From: JBBSAT01 sp046351235
Lineage (GTDB): Bacteria; Myxococcota_A; Polyangia; Polyangiales; Sandaracinaceae
Assembly (NCBI GenBank): GCA_046351235.1
Contig: JAXLYV010000011.1
Location: forward strand, 1-64,000
Direction: 5' to 3'
Length of the DNA: 64,000 bases
The notes beneath the pieces were generated by a model. That model made no database searches and had not been told where the DNA came from. It was given only the letters and a program-made list of their open reading frames with translations. This document shows, piece by piece, positions 8,069 through 16,492 of this stretch. A program made the position numbers and the translations under genes. The first letter of the stretch is position 1. Each line of letters opens with the position of its first letter.

Positions 8069-10584
8069 CCCATGAGGCGCGCGAGGATCGCGCGCTTGAG
8101 CAGCTCGACGGCCATCACGTAGCCGAGCGTGATGGCCACGAGCGTGCCGAGCACCGGGAGCGGGAGCGGGACGAGCGCGAACCATCCGCCGATCGGGAGG
8201 TACGGGAGCGCGAGCGCGATCACGGTGATCGCCCCCGTCAGCGCGAGCAGCGCGTTCGATGGGCGGCTCCTCCAGAAGGGGCGCCGCGTGCGCACGACGA
8301 GCGCGACGAGCAGCTCCGTGAGGAGCGACTCGACGAACCAGCCCGTGCGGAACCCCTCGACCGGGACGGCGAGCACGTGCGCGAGCACGAAGAACGTGAG
8401 CGCATCGAACGCGGTGCTCACCAGGCCGAACGCGATCATGAAGCGGCGCACGAAGCGGAGATCCCAGCGCCGCGGCGTGCTCACCATCTCGGGATCGACG
8501 CCGTCGCGCGCGAGCGCCATCGCCGGCAGATCCGAGAGGAAGTTGTTGAGGAGCACCTGCTGCGCGAGCAGCGGCAAGAAGGGCAGGAAGAGCGATGCGC
8601 CCGCCATCGTCACCATGTTCCCGAGGTTCGCGCTCTCGGTGGTGAGCACGTACTTCAGCGTGTTGGCGAACGTGACGCGGCCCTCGGCGATGCCGCGCGC
8701 GAGCACGCCGAGGTCGTTCGAGAGCAGCACGAAGCCCGCCGCCTCGCGCGCGACGTCGACCGCGCCGTCGACCGAGATGCCGACGTCGGCGACGTGCAGC
8801 GCGAGCGCGTCGTTGATCCCGTCGCCCATGAAGCCCACGACGTGGTCCCCGCGGCGGAGCGCCTGCACGATGCGCTCCTTCTGCGAGGGGTCGACCTCGG
8901 CGAAGATCGTCGTCGTCTCGGCGCGCGCCGCGAGCGCGGCATCGTCGAGCGCCGCGATCTCGCGACCGCCGAGCACGCCCTCGACACGGAGGCCGATCGC
9001 CTCGGCCACGTGGCGCGCCACGTCCCGGTGATCGCCGGTGATCACCTTCACGGTCACGCCGAGGCGCGCGAGCGCCTGGAGCGCGGCGTCGACGCCGGGC
9101 TTGGGCGCGTCGGCGAAGGTCAGCATCCCCTCGAAGATCATCGAGGCCTCGTCCGCCATCGCCGGCGCCCGCGCAGCCTCGAGCGGCTTGCTCGCGACGC
9201 CCAGCACGCGCGCGCCGCGGGCCGCGTGCGCGAGGACCGCCGCGTGGAGCCGATCGCGCCCGGCGTCGTCGAGCGGCAGCACGTCGCCGCCGCTCCGCAC
9301 GCGATCGCAGATCTCGAGCACGCGATCGAGCGCGCCCTTCGTGATCAGCGAGGGCGCGCCCTCGAGCTCGATCGCGACGCTCACGCGCTTGCGCTCGAAG
9401 TCGAAGGGCAGCGAGCCGAGCGAGCGCGCGGTCTCCACCTCGGGGGCCGCGGCGAGGATCGCCTGATCGAGCGGGCTCGAGCTGCCGGCCTCCACCTTCG
9501 CGTTGTGCGCGGCGAGCATGCGCGGCCGCGGGCTCTCGGCTCCCACCGGGTCGAGCGAGCGCTCGAGCTCGACCACGCCGACCGTGAGCGTCCCCGTCTT
9601 GTCGGTGCAGAGCACGTCCATGCTGCCGAGGTTTTCGATCGCCGGGAGATGCCGCACGATCACGCCCTGCTTCGCCATCTCTCGGGCGCCGTGCGAGAGC
9701 GTGACCGCGAGGATCGCCGGCAACATCTCGGGCGCGAGGCCCACCGCGAGCGCGATCGCGAAGAGCATCGACTCGAGCATCGGGAGATCGCGGAGCACGC
9801 TCGCCACCGCGACGACGAGCGCGAGCACGAGCATCACGCGCACGAGGAGCAGCCCGAAGCGGCGCACGCCGCGCTCGAACTCGGTGACCGGCGGCCGCTT
9901 GGCGACGTGCCTCGAGAGGGTGCCGAGCTCGGTGTCGCCACCCGTGCGCACGGCGAGCAGCGTCGCCTGCCCGCTCCGCACGCTCGTGCCGAGGAAGAGC
10001 ACGTTGGCACGGGCCTCGAGACCGGCGTCGGCAGCGCAGTGCCGCGCGGTCTTCTCGATGGGGAACGACTCGCCCGTGAGGGCCGCCTGCTCGGCGAAGC
10101 AGCCGCGCGCCTCGAGCACGACGCAGTCGGCAGGAACGAGGCTACCCGGCGCGACGAGCACGACGTCGCCCGGCACGACCTCGCTCTGCGCGAGGGTCCT
10201 CTCGACGCCGCCTCGCCGCACGCGTGCGCGCTTGGACAGACGCGCTTGGAGCGCCTCGACCGCGAGCCCCGCGCGCCGGCCCTCGAGAAACCCCGCGAGC
10301 CCTCCGAGCACGAGGATCGACGCGATGACGCTCGCCTCGGTGAAGTCGGACGACGCCGCCGAGACGAAGGCCGCGAAGAGCAGGAGCCACGCGAGCGGGT
10401 TGTTCAGCTGGTCGCGCAGCGCCGCGAGCGTGGGGCTCGCCGCGCGCGCGAGCGGACGCCCGCCGCGGCGCGAGGACGCCTCCTCGTCGCTCAGCCCCTC
10501 GGGCCGCGAGCCGAGCGCGGCGAAGAGTGCCGGCGCCGGGAGCGACCAATAGGCCTCGATCGTCTTCGGAGTCGGCGGCGCCAC
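8065..10584 (-). CDS. mgtA: MgtA-type (P3B) magnesium-translocating P-type ATPase, 839 aa
   Basis: Inner-membrane P-type ATPase, probably for Mg2+ uptake. Visible in order: cation-ATPase N-domain, paired N-terminal helices, actuator motif ALTGES, a membrane stretch AVGLAPEMLPAILAVTL followed by IVRHLPAIENLGSMDVLCTDKTGTLT with phosphorylated Asp328, hinge GDGINDALAL, and six C-terminal helices. The VGLxPEMLP and HLxAIxNxGxMD signatures are those of MgtA/MgtB rather than Ca2+-ATPases. The N-terminus is shorter than E. coli MgtA. Start taken as GTG at 10584; the nearby ATG is out of frame. Single-gene unit; no Mg-sensing leader was recognised upstream. Confidence 0.9.
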   Translation of the reverse strand: MAPPTPKTIEAYWSLPAPALFAALGSRPEGLSDEEASSRRGGRPLARAASPTLAALRDQLNNPLAWLLLFAAFVSAASSDFTEASVIASILVLGGLAGFLEGRRAGLAVEALQARLSKRARVRRGGVERTLAQSEVVPGDVVLVAPGSLVPADCVVLEARGCFAEQAALTGESFPIEKTARHCAADAGLEARANVLFLGTSVRSGQATLLAVRTGGDTELGTLSRHVAKRPPVTEFERGVRRFGLLLVRVMLVLALVVAVASVLRDLPMLESMLFAIALAVGLAPEMLPAILAVTLSHGAREMAKQGVIVRHLPAIENLGSMDVLCTDKTGTLTVGVVELERSLDPVGAESPRPRMLAAHNAKVEAGSSSPLDQAILAAAPEVETARSLGSLPFDFERKRVSVAIELEGAPSLITKGALDRVLEICDRVRSGGDVLPLDDAGRDRLHAAVLAHAARGARVLGVASKPLEAARAPAMADEASMIFEGMLTFADAPKPGVDAALQALARLGVTVKVITGDHRDVARHVAEAIGLRVEGVLGGREIAALDDAALAARAETTTIFAEVDPSQKERIVQALRRGDHVVGFMGDGINDALALHVADVGISVDGAVDVAREAAGFVLLSNDLGVLARGIAEGRVTFANTLKYVLTTESANLGNMVTMAGASLFLPFLPLLAQQVLLNNFLSDLPAMALARDGVDPEMVSTPRRWDLRFVRRFMIAFGLVSTAFDALTFFVLAHVLAVPVEGFRTGWFVESLLTELLVALVVRTRRPFWRSRPSNALLALTGAITVIALALPYLPIGGWFALVPLPLPVLGTLVAITLGYVMAVELLKRAILARLMG

Positions 10585-10635
10585 GCGGGCGCATCGTGAC
10601 GCGTTCCCGAACGCGCCGCAGCTCGAGATCGCCCG

Positions 10636-11667
10636 CTACGGCGCGCGACCGCGCGCGAAGTCCTGATCGATCGTGGTCGCGATCGTGTGCACCGCGTCGG
10701 GATCGTCGGTGATCAAGCCGAGCTCGCGGTTCAGATCGATCGAGGGCTGGGTGAGGTTGATCGAGCCGACGTAGGCGAGCGTGCCGTCGACGACGATGGC
10801 CTTGGCGTGGATGTCGGGCGTCGAGAGCTCGCGCACCGCGACCCCCGACGCCATCAGGCTCGTGAGCGCCGTCGTCTGCGTGGGGTTCGTGCTGCCGCCG
10901 TCCACGAGCACGCGGATCGTGACCCCGCGGCCGGCCGCGCCGACGAGCGCGTTCACGATGTTCCGGTCGCTCACGACCTCGCACTCCACGTCGATGCTCG
11001 TCGTCGCGTGCGAGATCAGCCCGTAGAGCCGCGCCTCGGCGTTCACCGGCGCGAGGAGGAGCGGCCCCGCGTACGTCGGGAAGTCGGTCCCGGCATAGTC
11101 GGCCTCGAAGATCGCGTTCGCGTCGGCCACGTCGACCGGCTCGCGATCCACCGCGAGGTACTCGCGGTTCGTGGTGGGCGAGCTCACCGTCGTGTTCATC
11201 GTCATGATCCACGCCTCGCGGCCGTCGATCACGACGCACTTCTCGTGCGTGAGCGCGTAACGCGAGGGCGCCCAGTGCACACCGATACCGGCCGCCGCGA
11301 GCATGTTGAAGGCGTCGTCGTTCGTGGTGCCGCCGGTCGGGAAGTCGCGGTTCAACACCACGCGCACGTCGAGCCCTCGGCCGTGCGCACGGACGAGCGC
11401 GTCGATCACGTCCGGTGACGTGAGCAGGTACATCGTCATGTGCACCGACTGCGTCGCGCCGTCGATCGCGGCGATGAGCATCGCGGCGTTATCGCTCGGC
11501 TCCACGATGATGCGCACGTCGTGCGTGACGAGATCGGTCGGGACGAACGTGTCCTCGAGCGCCGCGGTCCACGCATCGGGCGGATCCTCGGTCGCGGGCT
11601 GGGTCGGACACGCCGTGAGTGCGAGCGCCGCGAGGGCGACCGAGAGCTTCCGGAGAGGCGAAGTCAC
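10636..11667 (-). CDS. Exported phospholipase D-family lipoprotein, 343 aa
   Basis: Probable secreted or periplasmic phosphodiesterase. The N-terminus (GTG start at 11667; an alternative GTG at 11682 adds five residues) is a lipoprotein signal ending LALTAC with Cys20. Two HKD half-sites are intact: HEKCVVIDG followed by MTMN, and HAKAIVVDG followed by GSIN, as required for the two-lobed PLD active site. The layout resembles bacterial PLD-like nucleases/phospholipases of the cardiolipin-synthase clan; the natural substrate is unknown. It is the last gene of the mntA-hepT-YtfJ-like-PLD run, 32 nt after the preceding stop. Confidence 0.9.
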   Translation of the reverse strand: MTSPLRKLSVALAALALTACPTQPATEDPPDAWTAALEDTFVPTDLVTHDVRIIVEPSDNAAMLIAAIDGATQSVHMTMYLLTSPDVIDALVRAHGRGLDVRVVLNRDFPTGGTTNDDAFNMLAAAGIGVHWAPSRYALTHEKCVVIDGREAWIMTMNTTVSSPTTNREYLAVDREPVDVADANAIFEADYAGTDFPTYAGPLLLAPVNAEARLYGLISHATTSIDVECEVVSDRNIVNALVGAAGRGVTIRVLVDGGSTNPTQTTALTSLMASGVAVRELSTPDIHAKAIVVDGTLAYVGSINLTQPSIDLNRELGLITDDPDAVHTIATTIDQDFARGRAP

Positions 11668-11699
11668 CGACTCATCATGCACGCGGGCCCGTTCCGCGG

Positions 11700-12278
11700 C
11701 TACCGCTCGTGCAGCAACCGTCGCAGCACGCGGTACATCTCGCTCCGGTGCGAGCCCATCAGCTCGCCGACGTGGCGATAACGCACACGGCCCTGGCGAT
11801 CGACGAGGAGGAAGTTCGCCTCGTGATCGGCGCAGTCGAAGGGCGCCGCCTGCATCACGCCCTCCCAATCGAGGAGGATCTGGATCCCGTACTGCGCCGC
11901 CATCGCGCGAATGGCCGTGCGGGCCATGTCGCGCACCACGCCATCGATCCCGTGCACGTTCGCGATGCCGTAGTTCGTGACCTGCCCCTCGAGGTGGTTG
12001 TCGACGATGTACTGGTGCAGCTCGAGCTTGAGCGCGTGGTTCGTGTCCGTGTGATCGCGGTCCTCGTACCAGATCACGACGATGCGCCCGCGCAGGTCGC
12101 GCAGGTTGCGCGTGACGCCGCTCGTCTCCTCGATGTCGAAGTCGACGGGCTCGCCGGGCGTGGCGACGACGTCGGGCGAGGGCGCGGTCGGGCTCGCCTC
12201 CTGGGCCTCTGCGATCGCCCACGGCACGACGAGCGCGAGCGCGAGAACGACGCGTCGAAGCTCCGCGCGCGCCGTCAT
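11700..12278 (-). CDS. Secreted thioredoxin-fold protein without CXXC (YtfJ-like), 192 aa
   Basis: Signal peptide at residues 1-26 (MTARAELRRVVLALALVVPWAIAEAQ, cleavage after the AEA). The mature part has the TlpA/peroxiredoxin beta-alpha pattern, including a VVIWYEDRDHTDTN strand-loop where an active-site CXXC would be, and ANFLLVDRQGRVRYRHVGEL near the end. The absence of the redox motif and the overall pattern resemble the YtfJ family of periplasmic proteins, function unknown. ATG at 12278 overlaps the hepT stop by 4 nt (ATGA), so translation is likely coupled to hepT. Confidence 0.8.
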   Translation of the reverse strand: MTARAELRRVVLALALVVPWAIAEAQEASPTAPSPDVVATPGEPVDFDIEETSGVTRNLRDLRGRIVVIWYEDRDHTDTNHALKLELHQYIVDNHLEGQVTNYGIANVHGIDGVVRDMARTAIRAMAAQYGIQILLDWEGVMQAAPFDCADHEANFLLVDRQGRVRYRHVGELMGSHRSEMYRVLRRLLHER

Positions 12279-12703
12279 GCTCCGCGCCCTTCGATCCACC
12301 GGGCGACCTCGCGCGCGAACGAGTCGAGATCGAGCAGGCCTGCCGTCGAGGCCACGAACGCTGCACGCACGTCGAGCGCCGCGTAGCCGTGCGCCACGAC
12401 GTTTCGGAAGCGAACGGCGCGCCGCATGGCGTCGCACGTCTCGGCCGTGACGACCCCGTGCTCGACGAGCCGATCGAACGCGCCGGCGAGCGTCGACGGC
12501 GCCGCCCACCCTTCGTCCGAGATGATGTGCGCGGCGATGTCCGAGCACGTCTGCACCGCGAGCATGAGGTTGAAGCAGACCACGTCGAGCGCATCACGAT
12601 CGGCGCCCAACGCTTCGACGGTCGGGCGCTGGTGGTTGCGCACGCGCGCGGCCCGTTCGGCGAGCTCGGCGAGCTTGGCCCGCAAGAGATCCGCGCGGAC
12701 CAT
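12275..12703 (-). CDS. hepT: HepT-like toxin (DUF86/HEPN), 142 aa
   Basis: Toxin half of a type VII MntA-HepT toxin-antitoxin pair. The all-helical HEPN protein ends with R100-x4-H105-G-Y107, the RX4HXY motif that forms the RNase site in HepT and whose Tyr is the target of AMPylation by MntA in characterised systems. All three key residues are present, so it should be active and controllable. Its ATG overlaps the mntA stop codon (TGATG), and its own stop overlaps the start of the next gene (ATGA), so three proteins are translationally coupled. Confidence 0.9.
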   Translation of the reverse strand: MVRADLLRAKLAELAERAARVRNHQRPTVEALGADRDALDVVCFNLMLAVQTCSDIAAHIISDEGWAAPSTLAGAFDRLVEHGVVTAETCDAMRRAVRFRNVVAHGYAALDVRAAFVASTAGLLDLDSFAREVARWIEGRGA

Positions 12704-13104
12704 CAGCCCCCGAGCCCTTCACGCGCGACCCGCGCCGTGAACCCGCGCTGCATGCGCCGGAGGTTGGGAAGGTCGGTCTCGAGCTCACACAGAGTGCGCG
12801 AGGTCCAGCGCGCATGCGCCCCGGGCTCGCGCTCGAAGACCAGGACGCCGTCTCGAAGCACCTCGAGCAAGAGCGCGTAGGGCGCCTCTTCGAGCGAGGT
12901 CACGTCGACCGGGACGCCGGACTCCCGCTCCAGCCGCACGGAGAGCGCGATCCGATCGAGGTCGCCCGGTGCCAGCACGGCGAGATCGACATCGGAGGCT
13001 GCGCTCCCCGTTCCGCGCGCACGAGAGCCGAAGAGGACGGCGAGCCGCACGTGGGTGCGGGCGAGCGCAGCGGCGAGCGTGCGTACGAGAGCGTCGCGGT
13101 CCAC
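12703..13104 (-). CDS. mntA: MntA-like minimal nucleotidyltransferase antitoxin, 133 aa
   Basis: Antitoxin half of the pair. Minimal polymerase-beta-type nucleotidyltransferase with G26-S27 followed ten residues later by D38-x-D40 (FGSRARG...SDVDLAVL), the GSX10DXD signature used to transfer AMP to the HepT tyrosine. Start assigned to GTG 13104 (VDRDALVRTL); an ATG nearby at 13112 opens a different frame that ends early. First gene of the mntA-hepT-YtfJ-like-PLD operon; the promoter should lie in 13105-13154, a short gap after the halogenase-like gene's stop on the same strand. Confidence 0.88.
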   Translation of the reverse strand: MDRDALVRTLAAALARTHVRLAVLFGSRARGTGSAASDVDLAVLAPGDLDRIALSVRLERESGVPVDVTSLEEAPYALLLEVLRDGVLVFEREPGAHARWTSRTLCELETDLPNLRRMQRGFTARVAREGLGG

Positions 13105-13154
13105 GCTTTCATCGTACCACGCGGCGCGAGCGCGGCCGCGTGGCGAGGCCCGCG

Positions 13155-14945
13155 TCACACGGTCAGGGACGCGCTCTCGCTCGTCACGCCGACGCTGCGC
13201 GCGACCTGGTCGAACACCTGGGCGAGCGAGCCGACGCTCTCGTGCTTCTTCACGCGGCCGAGGCAGCGCTCGAGGTCGCGCGCGATGCCGGAGAGCTGAC
13301 GACGACGCGCGCCGCCCTCGGCCTCGTCGCTCTCGAGGCGAGCGCGCGAGATCGTGGTCTTCCACGACGCGAAGTCGACGGCCTTCGCGAGCTCGGCGCC
13401 GGCGCTCGGCCCGAGCGAGACGAGCGCGCGGAGGAAGATCTCGTTCACGAGCTCCTCGGCGAGGACGAGCTTGTCCTCCATGTACGCCGCCGTCTCGGCG
13501 GGCGTCATCGCCTTCTCGAGATCGAGGTGGAGGTTCGCGAGGATCGACGGGATCGGCGGCAGGTAGATCGCCTGACCGTCGGTCTCGTCGTTCGCGCGCG
13601 CCGCCCACTCGGCGACGATCTTCTGCGCGCGGAAATGCAGCTTCGCGAAGCCGACCGCGATCGGCTCGAAGCGCTGCTGCTCCTCCACCGGGAGCGCGTA
13701 GATCTTCTGGAAGAACCACTGACAGACGAACGACCAGTAGTTGAAGTCGTCCCAGTAGATCTTCGCCGGCAGGGCCTTCGGCGCGCCGTACACCTTCGCC
13801 GACTTGCGGTACGTCTCGGTCGCGACGTCGAAGAAGCGCAGATAGAACTTGTCGTAGTACTCGGCGCGCGGGCGGAAGTCGGTGCCCGCGAGGTCTTCCT
13901 TCACGAGCTCGGTCGTGAGCGTGTTCGCGATCGCGATGAAGTCCGAGCCCGGCGAGTAGAAGGGATCGGCGAACACGCCGGCCTCGCCGACGAGCGACCA
14001 GCGGTCCTTCGAGAAGACCTGCTTGCTGCCGTGCGAGAAGTGGCGGAGGCAGAGGAAGTCCTCCATCGGCAGATCCTTGATCTGCTCCCAGCAGCGCGGC
14101 TCGTGCTTCTTCACCCACTCGAGCGAGCGCTCGTAGGTGCGGATGGTGTCGAAGGGATGCACCGAGTCGTGCACCACGATCCCGATCGACATGTGGCCGG
14201 TGCCGAGCGGGATGTACCAGAGCCAGTAACCCTCGCCCATGAAGTGCGTGGTCGAGTACCAACGGATGTGCTCGGAGTCGCGCGCGTGCCACGCGGTGAC
14301 GCTCTCGGGCACGAGGTCCTTCACGTCGACCTTGCCGGGCACGCGCCACCAGCTCGCGTTGGCGACGTGACCGCTCGGCACCGTGAGGCCGAGCTTGTTG
14401 CGCAGGATCGCGCGGCGGCCGCTCGCGTCGACGACCCAGCGCGCACGGAGGGTCTTCTGTGCATCGCCGCCGAGCGTCTCGATGGAGACGACGTGGCCGT
14501 TCTCGCCGTCGAGCGCGACGTCTTTGACCGACCAGCCTTCGAGGAGCGTGGCGCCGTCCTTCTCGATCATGCCGCGCAGGTCCTGCTCGAGGCGGCCGCG
14601 ATCGAGCTGGAACGAGGGCACTTTCGCGAGCTGCGGGGGCCCGATCTCGGTGCGGTCCTCGAGCGCGTGCGTGGTGCCGCCGCCGGGGAAGAAGCGCAGG
14701 CCGTTCTTGATGTAGTGCGTGTCGCGCAGGTACTGGCCGAGGCCGAGGCGCTCGCCGAAGTAGTGCGAGCTGAGCTCGACCGAGCTCTCGCCGACCTTGT
14801 GCGTCGCATCCGGGATGGGCCGCTTCTGCCGCTCGACCACCGTCACGCGCACGCCGGGGATCTCGCGGCGCAGCTGCCGCGCGAGCGTGAGGCCCGCGAG
14901 GCCTCCCCCGAGGATGACGACGTCCTGATCGTACTGGCTGCTCAT
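13155..14945 (-). CDS. Flavin-dependent halogenase-like FAD oxidoreductase, 596 aa
   Basis: FAD-binding protein of the tryptophan-halogenase superfamily. The Rossmann motif VVILGGGLAGLTLARQL is at residues 8-24; HKVGESSVELSSHYFGE follows in the position of the GVGEA loop; a lysine lies in HYIKNGLRFF where the catalytic lysine of halogenases sits; and GYWLWYIPLGTGH at about residue 240 holds the WxWxIP motif considered diagnostic for flavin halogenases. GEAGVFADPFYSPGSD is the second FAD contact. Its ATG overlaps the dehydratase stop by 4 nt. Related enzymes occur in flexirubin/dialkylresorcinol and aryl-polyene clusters, but no ketosynthase is present here, so the substrate is unknown. Confidence 0.85.
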   Translation of the reverse strand: MSSQYDQDVVILGGGLAGLTLARQLRREIPGVRVTVVERQKRPIPDATHKVGESSVELSSHYFGERLGLGQYLRDTHYIKNGLRFFPGGGTTHALEDRTEIGPPQLAKVPSFQLDRGRLEQDLRGMIEKDGATLLEGWSVKDVALDGENGHVVSIETLGGDAQKTLRARWVVDASGRRAILRNKLGLTVPSGHVANASWWRVPGKVDVKDLVPESVTAWHARDSEHIRWYSTTHFMGEGYWLWYIPLGTGHMSIGIVVHDSVHPFDTIRTYERSLEWVKKHEPRCWEQIKDLPMEDFLCLRHFSHGSKQVFSKDRWSLVGEAGVFADPFYSPGSDFIAIANTLTTELVKEDLAGTDFRPRAEYYDKFYLRFFDVATETYRKSAKVYGAPKALPAKIYWDDFNYWSFVCQWFFQKIYALPVEEQQRFEPIAVGFAKLHFRAQKIVAEWAARANDETDGQAIYLPPIPSILANLHLDLEKAMTPAETAAYMEDKLVLAEELVNEIFLRALVSLGPSAGAELAKAVDFASWKTTISRARLESDEAEGGARRRQLSGIARDLERCLGRVKKHESVGSLAQVFDQVARSVGVTSESASLTV

Positions 14946-15325
14946 GCTCGTCCTTCTGTCTCGGTCTCGTACGTGAGGGTCCCCGACGAAGCGACCTTCG
15001 GCCCTTCGGGCAGGACCCGCTCGATGCGGAATCGTAGCGTCGTCTGGGCGCCAGGCTCGCGCTGGAGCGTGAGCGAGAGCGCATCGCCGGGGAGAATCGT
15101 GTCCTGGAACTTGAGACGACTCACACGCGTGGGCGCCCCGAGCGCGCCGAACACGCGCTCGCCCTCGCGGTGCGCGATGGCCACGAGCTGCGCGACCCCG
15201 GGCAGCATCGGCATGCCCTCGAAGTGCCCCTCGAAGAAGCGTGAATCGACGGGGACGCGCAGCGCGATCACCCGCTCGTCGCCCGCGCCCTTCGTCTCCC
15301 CGACCTCGAACCGCTCGGTCCCCAT
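14942..15325 (-). CDS. ApeI/FabZ-like hotdog dehydratase, 127 aa
   Basis: Single hotdog domain. The motif RFFEGHFEGMPMLPGVAQL matches the FabA/FabZ catalytic His segment (GHFxGxPxxPGV), and the length matches ApeI-type 3-hydroxyacyl-ACP dehydratases. The central glutamate/aspartate of the long helix is not obvious (LVAIAHREGE), so activity is likely but not certain. Start set at ATG 15325; a GTG at 15343 is a possible alternative and neither has a strong ribosome-binding site. It is translationally coupled to the flavin halogenase-like gene by a 4-nt overlap, suggesting a shared acyl-type substrate. Confidence 0.78.
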   Translation of the reverse strand: MGTERFEVGETKGAGDERVIALRVPVDSRFFEGHFEGMPMLPGVAQLVAIAHREGERVFGALGAPTRVSRLKFQDTILPGDALSLTLQREPGAQTTLRFRIERVLPEGPKVASSGTLTYETETEGRA

Positions 15326-15408
15326 GCGCGCGAGTCTTAGCACGCGCCATTCGGAGGAAGGCCGCGTGAGCGAGCGCGCGTAGGTGATGCGAAGACCGCT
15401 TTCCTGAA

Positions 15409-16158
15409 TCAGCCGCGCCGCCAGCCGGCGTTCTCGACGTCCTGCGTCGCCGCGTAGCGCGGCTGCACGCGCAGCACGTCGCCGTACTGCTCGGGCATCG
15501 CCGCGGCGAGCGCGAGCAGCACGCGCCCCGTCGCCTCCGCGTCGAACGCCGCGCGGTGCGCCGTCTCGAGCGGGACCCCGAGGCGCGCCGCGACGTCGAC
15601 CAGCTTGAAGCCCTTCTCGGCCTTCTGGATCTCGCGCGCCCACACGAGCGGATCGATCCACACGCCGTCGTCCGACCACGCGGGCGGCACGTCGTCGCCC
15701 CGCGTCGGTAGGCCCGCGCGCCGCAGCTCGGCCCACAGGAAGCGGCTGTCGAAGCCGTGGTTGTAGGCGACCGGGATCCGCCCCGCGAGCGCCTCGCGCA
15801 GCTCGTGCGCCACCTCGTGGAAGCGCGGCGCGTCCTTCAGCATCTCGTCGGTGATGCCGTGCACGTCGCTCGACTCCTTCGGCACCGGGATCGTGGGGTT
15901 CACGAGCCAGTTCTTCGAGAGCACGAGCTCGCCGTTCTCGAACGCCGCGATGCCGATCTCGAGGATCCGATCGACCTCGGGATCGAGCCCCGTCGTCTCG
16001 AAGTCGATGACCGCGAAGGATGCCCTCGCCCACGCCGTGTCGGGCGCGAACCCGCGCGCCAGCCCGACCACGCGCGCGAGCACGCGCAGCCGATCGGCGA
16101 TCCCGGGGTAGTGCCGGCCCGTCGGAAAGCACCCGCAGACGTCGACCGAAGCGCGCAT
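15409..16158 (-). CDS. DnaQ-like 3'-5' exonuclease (DEDDh), 249 aa
   Basis: Exonuclease of the DNA polymerase III epsilon / RNase T superfamily. Motif I AVIDFETTG (D, E), motif II YNHGFDSRFL (D), and motif III HRAAFDAEA (H, D) are all present, so the DEDDh active site is complete. About 45 residues precede the domain and have no recognised motif; the start at 16158 is therefore only probable. No polymerase or UvrC-type domain is attached, so it is a stand-alone nuclease, perhaps in repair or RNA processing. Confidence 0.88.
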   Translation of the reverse strand: MRASVDVCGCFPTGRHYPGIADRLRVLARVVGLARGFAPDTAWARASFAVIDFETTGLDPEVDRILEIGIAAFENGELVLSKNWLVNPTIPVPKESSDVHGITDEMLKDAPRFHEVAHELREALAGRIPVAYNHGFDSRFLWAELRRAGLPTRGDDVPPAWSDDGVWIDPLVWAREIQKAEKGFKLVDVAARLGVPLETAHRAAFDAEATGRVLLALAAAMPEQYGDVLRVQPRYAATQDVENAGWRRG

Positions 16159-16239
16159 CGGGGCCGACCATGCCCAAGCGCGAGATCGCGCGCAAGGCCG
16201 GAGTCGCCTCTCGGTCGCGGCCGTCGTAAGCTCGACGCC

Positions 16240-16461
16240 GTGGGAGCCGCACGAAAGCTCTTGGACGAGGCCCTGGCTCTGCCTGCGGAAGATCGCGCTG
16301 CGTTGGTCGACGCGTTGAGCGCGAGCCTCGAGCCGGTGGAGCTGACCAACGAGTGGCGCATCGAGATCCAGCGCCGTATCGACGCGATCGAGCGAGGCGA
16401 GGCCGAGCTCGTGCCCTGGGACGAGGTGCGCGCGCGTCTACGGGCGAGGCTCGCCGGTTGA
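16240..16461 (+). CDS. Addiction-module antitoxin-like protein, 73 aa, no partner toxin
   Basis: Small protein with the pattern AARKLLDEALALPAEDRAALVDALSASLE followed by ELTNEWRIEIQRRIDAIERGEAELVPWDEVRARL. This is the profile of the 'unstable antitoxin' family (RelB-like, usually paired with a ParE/RelE toxin encoded just downstream). Here the next gene is a lipoprotein and no RelE-like ORF follows, so it appears orphaned. GTG start at 16240 is inferred; no good Shine-Dalgarno was seen. Confidence 0.75.
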   Translation: MGAARKLLDEALALPAEDRAALVDALSASLEPVELTNEWRIEIQRRIDAIERGEAELVPWDEVRARLRARLAG

Positions 16462-16492
16462 CGGCGCCGCGCGGCGCTCCAAATTCCGCCCC

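Noticed and set aside
12900..13112. Alternative ATG start upstream of mntA
   Set aside because: The ATG is in another frame that ends after 70 residues; the nucleotidyltransferase motifs are in the GTG-initiated frame.
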